A stretch of DNA of 13,672 nucleotides from Glomus cerebriforme (GCA_003550305.1 QKYT01001286.1:1-13672), one strand, 5' to 3'; positions 1 through 7,555 are shown, numbered from the stretch's first letter. Notes: generated by a model not told the origin, from the letters alone. A program made the numbers and translations.

Positions 1-307
1 GCAGATCTGCGGACTAAAAAATTTGCCGATGATATTTATCAATATTTATCTGAATATATTAATTATTGATATTTTTATTATGATAAATAATGATAAATAA
101 CTGCATTGTCAATTATATTGTGATAATATTTGATAAATAACTGCATTGTCAATTAACCTCATGATTAATTTTGATTCAGATAAATATTATTATAATATCA
201 CAGATATTTATCAATATTTATCTGAATACATTAATTATCAATATTTTTATTATGATAAATAACAATAAAGAGATCGTTATATATCCTCCAAAAAAATTTC
301 CTGATGT
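1..307 (+). repeat. GATAAATA-rich dispersed repeat, copy A
   Basis: This AT-rich block is built from GATAAATA and its variants. The module TGATAAATAACTGCATTGTC occurs twice, near 90-110 and 131-150. The part from about 150 to 307 matches, in inverted orientation, the blocks at 3736-3985 and 13508-13672, including the internal CAGATATTTATC motif and the edge AAATTTCCTGATGT. The edge CTGATGT (301-307) mirrors ACATCAG at 13508-13514, so this looks like one element boundary. The first ten bases, GCAGATCTGC, form a perfect palindrome. No coding capacity was seen; it is probably a MITE-like or foldback element, but no target duplication could be proved. Confidence 0.7.
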
Positions 308-734
308 ATAAGAGTTATTAGGATAATCCTGATAAAAAATTCTTGCAGGCTATATTGTAAACATTTAATAATTAAGTTAATAAACATGTATATTATTCAT
401 AAAGAAAGTAAATTTGCTTACTATAGGATGATTAAAGTGTCACGAAGAGTTTTTTTTATGTATTTTCTGTTTTTTTATAAAAATTTTTAAAACCTGAATA
501 GTATAAATAAAAAAGTAACAGCTATTAGAAAACTAGCCTCTTTTAATATTTTCTCAATTTTGTAATGAATCTTTTTTAAACTAATCTACAACTAATCTGA
601 AACTTACAATTCCAATAGTAAAAAAAAATTTTTTTTTTTATCATTAGAAGTGACAATTGGCTCTAAATTTGAGTTTTCACATATTTTGATGATACAGATT
701 AGGTTACATCACAAAATGCACTTAGTGAAATAAG
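308..734. other. AT-rich stretch with no gene recognised
   Basis: Both strands were read and neither gave a convincing frame, RNA gene or terminal repeat. It holds T and A homopolymers (for example around 620-640). It lies between repeat copy A and the truncated end of the retroelement at about 735, so it may contain unrecognisable retroelement remains. Confidence 0.5.
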
Positions 735-2310
735 CACGATCAGCCCATATGATTATTTAATAGCTTATAATTAACATAATTGACCATTTTTCTTTTTGAC
801 GATAATTATTGAAAATGACCATAGGCTTGAAGAAAATTGGATAAGATCTTGTTTTAACATTTTATCAATTTCCTTTTTAATAAATTCATTTTCTTTTAAA
901 ACTAATTGATAAGTATTTCTTTTAATAGGATGTATATTATCTGTTATAATTGAATGTTCTCCAGCATTTGTCTACTAAAGTTCATTCATTAATCATGCAA
1001 AAAGATTCTTATTGTCCTGCAATAATTGATATAGCAACAGTTTCCAATCCTTTCTTTTGTAATTTTCCTATTGGTACATCTTTTCTTCTTCTAAATGCAT
1101 GTTTTTATTTTGATTCTTTTTTTTCTCTTTAGATATTGTTACAAATATTTTCCAGTTCTTTTCAATCTGATTACATTCTTTACAATATTTATATTCTTTT
1201 AATATTTTACATAAACATTTTCCAGGTCCTTGATTATTAGTTTTTCTATCTTATTGTTGATATTGCAAATTACAATATTTCATGAATTTAGTAGTATATT
1301 GATGGTTGTCTATCTGAAATATATCATTGATAATTTCAGCTATATAGAATGGTACGATTGGATTATTTACTTCTTTTCCAATTTTAATTCTTCTTGTGAA
1401 TTAATAAGAATAAACTGATTTGGATCTATCTTTTGTGTGCAGATCACAGATATTATTTGTTGTTGATCTTTATATTTAATTGTCATACAATTTTGTTTAT
1501 AATCTATAAGAGCATTGATGTATTTGAGCTAGATATTTTCAAGTAATACATTATATTTCTTAGATTCAGTAACAATCATATTCATTTTTATTTCCATGTC
1601 CCATATTTTTATAGGTATTTGTCACACAATTCCTAAGGGTGATGTTCTTTTTCCTATTACATCAATAATTTTAACACTTGTTAAAGCTTATTAAACCTTT
1701 AAGAATTTTTTGAAGATAATATATTCAACTGCTTCTGAATCAATTAGGATGTTAATCTTTTTTCTATAAACTTCTATTTCATCAAATAATGCATCCTGGA
1801 TCTCCTCTGTATATTGTGTATATACTAATTTCTCTGCAAGTAAGTTTTTTATGATTTCTTGAATGTATGAAGTATATGTTGAAATAGTTAACTTTTGTTT
1901 AACCATTTTTTCATACTATTCAAATAAGATATGTTTTCAAGGTTCTTGTCTTTCTGGTTCAGTTTATTTTGCTTGGTTTTTGATTATTGTATACTTTTGT
2001 GATATAAACATCACAATTAAATAAATAAACTAGATCTTTTTCAAATAATTGTATTCCTATTTCCTCTTCTGTTTTTCTAATTGCTGCTTATATTAAAAAT
2101 TCTTCTCTTTCTACCTTTCCACTGGGAGCTTGTCACATATTATACATTTTCTTATGAACTTGAATTTGTTTTGATAAATATATTCCAATATTATTATATA
2201 AGATATTCATAACATAAGTAGGTCTTTTTAAAATTTGAATTTTTTTCTATTCTACATTATTATTAATTATTTTTACTTCTTCTAAAGAATTCTTTCAAGT
2301 TATTGCTTTA
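735..2310 (-). pseudogene. Decayed Ty3/gypsy-like retroelement polyprotein with Nudix-like domain
   Basis: Read on the minus strand from about 2310 downward. Around 2160-2060 a Nudix-like box appears (QAPSGKVEREE, then AAIRKTEEEIG); Nudix enzymes hydrolyse nucleoside diphosphates linked to X, but here the glycines and acidic residues are partly lost. The best-preserved stretch (1906-1691, 71 codons) ends with an aspartic-protease-like site ILIDSEAVEYII, where D-S-G is expected, so the active-site Gly appears to be Glu. Around 1226-1166 lies a C-x-C-x8-C-x2-C cluster. From about 960 to 735 comes the start of reverse transcriptase (HPIKRNTY, then SSSLWSFSIIIVKKKNG and NYKLLNN); the catalytic palm is missing. 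Stops occur at 2133-2135 (TGA) and 1529-1531 (TAG), both where Trp is expected, with several frameshifts. It is a fungal mobile-element remnant with no intact function. The order and identity of the blocks are recalled from Rhizophagus-type elements, not checked by search. Confidence 0.75.
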
Positions 2311-2336
2311 TTAAAATAAGAGAGGGTTTATATTAT

Positions 2337-2628
2337 ATGCACTCTTATCCTTCAAAGAATCAATGTCCTGCAGTTCTTGATTGGCCTTCATATTCACTAG
2401 ACCTCAATCCCATAGAGAACCTATGGTCAATTCTTAAGAAAAGGGTGAAAAAGAAGGTCAACAAACGAATTAGTGAAAAAAAATCAGTTATTCAAGGAAT
2501 TTTTATGGACATTATTAAGGGGGAATGGGGGTAACATAGATCAAAACCTCTGTCTTAATTTAATAAATAGTATGCCAAAGCGAATAGAATTAGTAATTCA
2601 AAGAAATGGCAATATTATTCAATACTAA
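2337..2628 (+). pseudogene. Tc1/mariner transposase, C-terminal fragment, frameshifted
   Basis: This is the C-terminal end of a DDE transposase, the enzyme that cuts and pastes Tc1/mariner elements at TA sites. The frame beginning at 2337 contains LDWPSYSLDLNPIENLW, the classic DLNPIENLW block holding the last catalytic-region motif of the family; the usual P of SPDLNP is L, a C-to-T type change. The frame stops at 2532-2534, but the next frame (from 2533) continues the family tail (IDQNLCLNLINSMPKRIE) to TAA at 2626-2628, so a one-base slip in the G run at 2527-2531 broke it. The N-terminal DNA-binding domain and first two catalytic Asp residues are absent. The ATG at 2337 is internal, not a true start. 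Confidence 0.9.
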
Positions 2629-2749
2629 AAATTTTATGTATAAAAAATATAGTATTTATTTACTTAATTTTTAAATTTCAAACGATTTTAATAAAAATTG
2701 ATTGCGTAAATTGATTTTTATTCAGTGCCATTTTTTTCCGCCACTACTG
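2337..2749 (+). mobile_element. Tc1/mariner element, 3' half with right terminus
   Basis: The transposase fragment is followed by about 120 bp of AT-rich tail and then CCGCCACTACTG at 2738-2749, directly followed by TA (2750-2751). Read from outside, this gives a terminus starting CAGTAGTGGCGG, typical of Tc1/mariner ends that insert at TA. No left terminus was found; the element is cut off at about 2337, close to the retroelement remnant. Confidence 0.75.
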
Positions 2750-2762
2750 TATAAGAATACTT

Positions 2763-2930
2763 CATTATATAAATAAAATAAATAAAATAAATATAATAAA
2801 TATAATAAATATAACAAATATAATAAATATAACAAATATAATAAATATAACTAATATAATAAATATAATTAATAATATAAATTTAACTAATCTAATAAAT
2901 TTAATAATTATAATTAATTAAACTAATCTA
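2763..2930. repeat. AT-only microsatellite (AATATAATA-type)
   Basis: A run of short variants of AAATAAAAT, AATATAATAA and AATATAACA starts 12 bases after the Tc1/mariner TA site and degenerates rightward. It looks like ordinary slippage-derived low complexity. Confidence 0.8.
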
Positions 2931-2971
2931 ACTATCATGACTATTATGATTTTTGTAACTAAACATATAAT

Positions 2972-2997
2972 ATCACATGATCTACAAATCATGTGAT
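2972..2997. repeat. Perfect 10-bp inverted repeat
   Basis: ATCACATGAT (2972-2981) and ATCATGTGAT (2988-2997) are perfect reverse complements with a six-base loop. No neighbouring gene end explains it as a terminator. Confidence 0.7.
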
Positions 2998-3029
2998 TTT
3001 CATTTTCTAACAATATTAAAAACAAATAA

Positions 3030-3300
3030 ATAAGTTATTTCCTAAGATTTTTCCACCTTTAAAGTATGTTTTACTACTTCAATTGCCTGAAATACCATTG
3101 CATTTTTTCCAACCCCTATGAAAAGTAAGTAATCCAATTTGCAATAGTACTTTTCTTTGGTATACTTTTTTCTTTTATTTTTCCTTCTTACACTCATTAC
3201 ATTAACTTACTTCTCATTTCTGCTACTGTCATTTTTTTTTTTGAATTAGCAGTTCCTACATGAAACATTATTTCAAGAAGATTTTTGATATATATAGGAA
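3030..3300 (-). pseudogene. Decayed coding block, unknown fungal repeat family
   Basis: Read on the minus strand from about 3300, a protein-like frame gives HVGTANSKKKMTVAEMRSKL, then several stops, then EKSIPKKSTIANWITYFS and a basic tail down to about 3030. The amino-acid composition is far more gene-like than the surrounding low-complexity sequence. The pattern TIxxWIxxxS resembles a segment I associate with expanded protein families of Glomeromycotina, but I cannot name a domain. A second frame here is open from ATG at 3197-3195 to TAG at 3044-3042 (51 codons, very basic), but the first frame looks more ancestral. Confidence 0.35.
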
Positions 3301-3419
3301 TTCATTTTACTGACTCTTTAGTTTTTTGGTTTTGTTGTAAGGCCTAATTAGAAATAAAATCCCAACTAAATAAAAATAATTGTAAATAAGTTTATAAATT
3401 TTATTTTACAAAATTTAAA

Positions 3420-3735
3420 TAGTGGTAATAATAATAAAGGTGATAATGGTAGTAATAATAAAGAAGAAAGAGTAATGATATGATAGAGAAGACAAAGGTA
3501 ATGGTGGTAAAAAAAGAAGATAATAGCAGCTAAAAAGATGTTAATAGTTGGTAATTGTGGTAAAAAAATGGTAATAGTTGTAAAAAAAAGATTATGAAAA
3601 AAGTAGATAAAGTAATAGAAGTGAAAAATAGATAAAGACAATAAAAAAAATAGGAAAAAGTGATAATAGTAAAAAAATAAAAGTTAATGATTGTAAAAAG
3701 CAGGTAAAGATGATGGAAATGGTAAAAATAATATA
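3420..3735 (+). repeat. Purine-rich low-complexity array (GGTAATAATAA-type)
   Basis: The plus strand is strongly purine-biased and built from diverged units such as GGTAATAATAATAAAG, GGTGATAATGG and GGTAAAAAAAGAAGA. The open frames on the minus strand here (3366-3840) are Phe/Leu/Ile-rich translations of this skew, not genes. A similar array is at 7787-7990. It ends where repeat copy B begins. Confidence 0.8.
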
Positions 3736-3985
3736 TATCTTTTTATCATTATTTATCGTAATAAAAATATTGATAATTAATGTATTTAGATAAATATCAA
3801 TAAATATCTGTGATATTATAATGATATTTATCTGAATCAAAATTAATCATAAGGTTAGTTGATGATGCAGTTATTTATTGAATATTATCACAATAATATA
3901 AATATTATCATAATGATAATTGATGATACAGTTATTTATTGATGATGCAGTTATTTATCACAATGATAATTGATGATAAATATGC
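3736..3985 (-). repeat. GATAAATA-rich dispersed repeat, copy B
   Basis: Inverted relative to copy A and in the same orientation as copy D. It shares with D a long colinear match from TTATCATTATTTATCGTAAT through TATCTGAATC to GGTTAGTTGATGATGC, with scattered transitions. Its right part contains several copies of the GATGATGCAGTTATTTATTG module, the reverse complement of the twice-repeated module in copy A. It lacks the clear ACATCAG edge, being replaced on the left by the purine-rich array. Confidence 0.75.
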
Positions 3986-4174
3986 ATTTTCAATATCATT
4001 TAATATTTTTTCAATATAATAAATAGTTATAATAAATAGTTATTATATACTAAATATTATATATAATTCTGGCCAAATTTAAAAATAATTCAGGCCAAAA
4101 CTATCTGATTAGTTTCAAAAAATTTTTTCTTTTAAAATATCTTACTACTGATACATCTTCTTTTTATTACTATG

Positions 4175-4234
4175 AATGGGTGAAGGAAGTAGCAATAGCT
4201 CTTCTCCTGTAGGTACTAATAACCTCTACCCATT
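4175..4234. repeat. 7-bp inverted repeat framing a 60-bp segment
   Basis: AATGGGT at 4175-4181 pairs with ACCCATT at the far end, giving a possible 60-nt stem-loop. The spacing recalls a small tRNA acceptor stem, but no T-loop consensus is present. It overlaps the start of the small frame at 4176. Confidence 0.45.
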
Positions 4235-4349
4235 TATAAAGGAGGGGTTTTTCATAAGATTAATTAAAAAAAAAATTAAAATTAAAAAAATAAAAAAAAA
4301 TAAAAAAAAGCTCATTATATACTTTTTTTGTATTACATATATCACATGA
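4176..4349 (+). CDS. Small unrecognised open frame, 57 codons
   Basis: ATG at 4176 opens a 57-codon frame ending in TGA at 4347-4349. The first 30 residues (MGEGSSNSSSPVGTNNLYPF, then IKEGFF) are unusually varied for this AT-rich region, while the rest is Lys/Ile/Asn-rich translation of A runs. No signal peptide or domain is visible. It lies about 140 bp upstream of the intron array and on the same strand, so it could be a first exon of that transcription unit, but no donor site linking them was identified. It might equally be chance or an old gene fragment. Confidence 0.2.
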   Translation: MGEGSSNSSSPVGTNNLYPFIKEGFFIRLIKKKIKIKKIKKNKKKLIIYFFCITYIT

Positions 4350-4492
4350 TATGAGTCACAATTTATTTTAAAAAAAATAACTGTGTGCCACACTTATAAA
4401 TTAAGTCACAATCACAGTTTATTTTAGTCATTTAAACCTTAAATTAGCAACTTTTAATTGCTGTTTGAACTTAGTTCTAGAAATTAAGAAAT

Positions 4493-5552
4493 GGTAAGTT
4501 TCTTTATAAAACTTATCATTTTTTTTTGTTTTTTTAGAAACACTTATTAACGTTTCTTTTTTTTCTTGTAGGTTCTCCAAACTCTTTAGTCTGTAATGGG
4601 AAGGAAAAACAGTAAGTTTTTTTATGAAACTTACCATTTCTTTTATTTTTTTTTAGAAATGCTTATTAACATTTCTTTTTTTTTCTTGTAGGTTCTCTGA
4701 ACTCTTTAGTCTAAAATGGATTTTAGAAACATTTATTAACATTTCTTTTTTTTCTTGTAGATTCTCTGAATTCTTTAATCCAGAATGGGAAGGAAAAATG
4801 GTAAGTTTCTTCATAAAACTTACCATTTCTTTTGTTTTTTTTAGAAATGCTTATTAATGTTTCTTTTTTTTTCTTGTAAGTTCTCTGAATTCTTAGTCTG
4901 AACTGGCAAGAAAAAATGGTAAGTTTCTTCATGAAACTTATCATTTTTTTCTTTTTTTAGAAATGCTTATTAACGTTTCTTTTTTTTCTTGTAGGTTCTC
5001 TGAATTCTTTGGTCCAGAATGGAAAGGAAAAATAGTAAGTTTCTTCACGAAACTTATCATTTTTTTTTGTTTTTTTTAGAAACGCTTATTAACATTTCTT
5101 TTTTTTTCTTGTAAGTTTTTCGACTCTTCAGTCCAGAATGGAAAGGGAAAATGGTAAGTTTCTTTGCAAAACTTATCATTTTTTTTCATTTTTTTTAAAG
5201 AAACATTTCTAACATTTCTTCTTTTCTTTTCTTGTAGATTCTCTGTATTTTTAGTTCGATGCTGGAATTAAAAAGGGTAAGTTTCTCAAGTTTCTTTGAA
5301 AAACTTACCAAGTTTTTTTCTAGTTTTCTTTTATTAAAAACATTTCTAACATTTTCTTTCTCTTTTCTTTTGTAGATTCTTTTGGTTTTCAGATTAGTAT
5401 ATAAAATTAGGGAACGGTAAGTTTCTTTATGAAACTTGCCATTTTTTTTTTTAAAAAATGTTTTCTAACAGTTCTTTTTCTTTTCTTGTAGATTCTCCTT
5501 TAGTTTGGGTACTTGGAATTAGAAAATGGTAAGTTTTATAATGAAACTTACC
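4493..5552 (+). promoter_or_regulatory. Donor-sequestering hairpins in the intron array
   Basis: In most left and middle units the splice donor forms one arm of an inverted repeat: GGTAAGTTT(C), a short loop such as TTCAT, then (G)AAACTTACC. At 4800-4824 the arms pair over 9 bp. At 4918-4942 the change ACC to ATC still allows G-U pairing, and at 5416-5440 TTGCC gives U-G pairing; units at 4493, 5034 and 5153 carry one or two mismatches. In RNA this would place the donor in a stem and could slow or time splicing. From about 5818 the stem shifts to AAGTTTCA-TTA-TGAAACTT. Structure is inferred from complementarity only. Confidence 0.7.
4692..4760 (+). repeat. Deleted array unit lacking a donor
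   Basis: The exon start (GTTCTCTGAACTCTTTAGTC) is intact but runs directly from AAAATGGA into the 3' half of the intron (TTTTAGAAACATTTATTAAC to TTCTTGTAG). About 50 bases with the donor and hairpin are missing, so the unit is 69 bp instead of about 118. Its acceptor (ending 4760) could compete with that at 4691. Confidence 0.8.
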
Positions 5553-5775
5553 ATTCTTTTTTTTTTATTTTTTTTTTAAATAGAAATATTTTTAACATTT
5601 CTTCTTTTTTCTTCTTGTAGGTTTTTGGATTTTATTTCAAGTTATGGAATTTTTTTCATAAAATTCCTATCTGATGCATTTACTTAAAGAATCATTAGTA
5701 GAAACAGTACTAACGTTTCTTTTTTTTATTTTTTTGTAGAATTGGATTTTTTTTCGATTTTGACTTGGAAATCTG

Positions 5776-5897
5776 GTAAGTTTCAAAGTTGAAACTTCAA
5801 AACTTTCTTTTCAAAATGTAAGTTTCATTATGAAACTTTGTTTTTTTTGTTTTTTTTTAAGAAACATTCTAACCAAATGTTTCTTCTTTTTTTATAG
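5776..5897 (+). other. Intron with two nested donors
   Basis: Two GTAAGTTTC donors at 5776 and 5818 precede one branch-like CTAAC and one TATAG acceptor ending at 5897. Each donor has its own hairpin arm (GAAACTT downstream). Use of the first gives 122 nt, of the second 80 nt. This marks a partial unit duplication or lost acceptor, and could allow alternative donors. Confidence 0.65.
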
Positions 5898-6181
5898 GTT
5901 TGCTCCTGGACTTAGGAAACTAAAATGTAAGTTTTGTAACGTTCATTTCATTATGAAACTTTATTTTTTTTTGTTTTTTTTTAAGAAACATCTAACTGAA
6001 CATTTCTTCTTTTTTTGTAGATTTGACTCCAGAAATTCAAAATTAGAAAAGAAACATAAGTTTTGTAATGAATTACTTTATTACGAACTTCATTTTTTCA
6101 TTTTTCTTTCTTTATTAGAAATGTTCTAATCAACTGTTTCTTCTTTTTTGTAGTTTGCATCTGTGAATTAGGATTGGAAAT

Positions 6182-6381
6182 GTAAGTTGAGTAACATTTG
6201 TTTCATTATGAAACTTCATTTTTTTTTATTTTTATGTTTTTTCTTATTTTTATTGCTTATNGCTTGACATTTTTTTTATTTTTATCACTTAACATTTTTT
6301 TTTATTTTATCATTACATTTTTTATTTTTATCACTTAACATTTTTTCTTATTTTTATTACTATATTTTTTCATTGTAACAG
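6182..6381 (+). other. Last intron with repeated branch and pyrimidine modules
   Basis: The last GTAAG donor (6182) is followed by the hairpin remnant TTTCATTATGAAACTT and then three to four imperfect repeats of about 25-30 bp of the form CTT(A/G)ACATTTTTTTTATTTTTAT, ending in CATTGTAACAG at 6371-6381. Each module contains a branch-like CTTAAC plus pyrimidine tract. An ambiguous base (N) sits at 6261, so the repeat count may be an assembly artefact. Confidence 0.5.
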
Positions 6382-6440
6382 ACAACTGCCACTTATCCTT
6401 ACAAGAATTAACTTTCCCTTCTAAAATATGCTTGGTTTAA
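6382..6440 (+). other. Candidate terminal exon of the array transcript
   Basis: After the acceptor at 6381 the sequence changes from T-rich to mixed composition. One frame (from 6384) reads NCHLSLQELTFPSKICLV and then TAA at 6438-6440. It is the only exon-like piece here with ordinary composition. No homology was recognised, and joining to upstream exons is uncertain. Confidence 0.3.
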
Positions 6441-6810
6441 ATCTTAATAATCTCATTATTTCTTTTATAACTTAAATTTAATTTTTAAAATGCGATAGTT
6501 TTTCTTGATTTACTGTATATTGAATAATTAAAATTAGATAATTTTCTATACTTTATTTCTGGACTTAAAATATTAGAATAAAGAAAAAATTGTGTAAAAA
6601 TATTTATGCTATTTCAGAACTAATAGAACTATTATGTTCAGGCCTTTTTTGCTAAGAAAATAATTAAGAATTGTAAAAAAATAATAAATAAAACAAATAT
6701 TTAAAATACACAATCCTTTAAATTCTAAAGGAACGGACAATTTCTATATATTTGGAATGGAACAGGAAGTAAGATCCGCAGTTTCCTTATCTCCTATATC
6801 TTTTCTACAC
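6441..6810. other. AT-rich stretch with no gene recognised
   Basis: No convincing frame or terminal repeat. A 6-bp inverted repeat CCTTTA/TAAAGG lies near 6715-6731. Base composition becomes more mixed from about 6730, leading into the tRNA-like segment. Confidence 0.5.
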
Positions 6811-6881
6811 ATACGAGTAGTGTAACATTATCACTCAGGCGCTTAATTATGAGTTCAAAGCTCGAAAGCTGAAAAATTTTT
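6811..6881 (+). tRNA. tRNA-like or SINE-like remnant with A and B boxes
   Basis: TAGTGTAACATTA at 6818-6830 fits the pol III A box and resembles the D arm of fungal Gln/Glu tRNAs (TAGTGTAACGGTTATCAC). GTTCAAAGC at 6853-6861 fits the B box GTTCRANNC. TTTTT at 6877-6881 could terminate pol III. From position-8-like T to the T-loop G is 35 nt, about ten short of a normal tRNA, and the 3' side does not pair with ATACGAG as an acceptor, so the anticodon arm and acceptor are damaged. It is a pseudo-tRNA or SINE promoter rather than a working tRNA. Confidence 0.35.
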
Positions 6882-7555
6882 AATTAAAGAATTCTCAGCC
6901 AATATTTATACATTTTAATGTTTCACTAATTACATTTCACTAAACTACTTGTAATACTATAAATAATCTACAATTCTTTAATTTTCTACATTCTTTCTTT
7001 ATTTCTATATATTTCTCCTATTCTTTCTTTCTTTCTCTTATTTCTATATGTTTTTATCTTTCTTTTTTTCTTTCTTTTGATTCTTCGATTTCTTATATTC
7101 TTAAACTTTCCATCTTTCCTTCTTATTAATGATTACTAATGATTACTAATTATTAATAATAAATTACCCCTTTCATAACGTAATTGTACTTCTTATAATG
7201 TAACTGTCGATCGTTTACTTTACCACATTTACTACGTCATACTTTGCTTTGTTACACTTTATTTTGTCACACTAATCACATGCTAATCACGTATTACTAA
7301 ACTAAACTATAAATTATTTAAAATATAAATTAAACTATAAAATATTTGTAAATATTAATTCTTATACTATAAATATTATAACTAACTACTAATCTTTATG
7401 TAATCTATCCTATATCTTTGGTTACATCATTTAGTTTGTTTAGTTTAGTTTTACATTGTTTTATATGATATTTTATATAATAAAATAAATGCAAAGAATT
7501 ATTTTCTTTATAAAATACTATGTTTATTATATTGATTAATTTCTTATCATTTAGG
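6882..7555. other. AT-rich stretch, no gene; pyrimidine microsatellite inside
   Basis: No frame of gene-like composition on either strand. A TTCTTTCTTTC-type pyrimidine tract covers about 6980-7085, and TAATGATTAC is repeated directly at about 7127-7148. Nothing else recognisable. Confidence 0.55.

Larger units (their letters stand above)
4430..6440 (+). other. Tandem array of mini-introns and micro-exons
   Basis: About 15 tandem units of 112-140 bp, each with GTAAGT donor, T-rich spacer, AGAAA, branch-like TTAAC or CTAAC, polypyrimidine tract and TTGTAG acceptor, separated by micro-exons. GTAAG donors begin at 4494, 4612, 4801, 4919, 5035, 5154, 5277, 5417, 5529, 5776, 5818, 5927 and 6182. 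Acceptor AGs end at 4571, 4691, 4760, 4880, 4994, 5115, 5237, 5375, 5491, 5620, 5739, 5897, 6020, 6153 and 6381. Clear introns are 75-99 nt; clear exons are 40, 40, 38, 40, 38, 39, 41, 37, 36, 29 and 28 nt. Left exons share TTCTCTGAATTCTTT then CAGAATGGAAAGGAAAAATG; most end in ATG just before the donor. Exon lengths rarely divide by three, and the 4881-4918 exon has stops in all three frames, so one continuous protein is unlikely. Direction is fixed by the pyrimidine tracts. Function unknown: non-coding transcript, decayed multi-intron gene, or introner-like tandem expansion. Confidence 0.85.

Noticed and set aside
950..1418. Plus-strand frames of about 60 codons
   Set aside because: They lie opposite the colinear retroelement coding on the minus strand, which matches known blocks, and are its shadows.
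2972..2997. Rho-independent terminator
   Set aside because: The stem is AT-rich, no bacterial gene precedes it and the context is fungal.
3366..3840. Two minus-strand frames rich in Ile, Leu and Phe that look like membrane proteins
   Set aside because: They are the complement of a purine-rich low-complexity array and part of repeat copy B; no mixed-composition domain is present.
4175..4241. tRNA gene suggested by a 7-bp terminal pairing
   Set aside because: There is no GTTCRANNC T loop or D-arm consensus, and the enclosed segment is only 60 nt.
4428..4944. Two similar minus-strand open frames of about 70 codons over the intron array
   Set aside because: They are translations of the reverse strand of the T-rich introns (Lys/Glu-rich repeats) and run against the direction of all splice signals.
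5830..6129. Plus-strand 99-codon frame rich in Phe and Cys
   Set aside because: It reads straight through two intron-like units and their T tracts; the residues come from poly-T and the donor hairpins.
4430..6240. CRISPR-like array (repeats with spacers)
   Set aside because: Both parts of each unit are related between copies, spacing is 112-140 bp, and each unit holds complete splice signals; the setting is eukaryotic.
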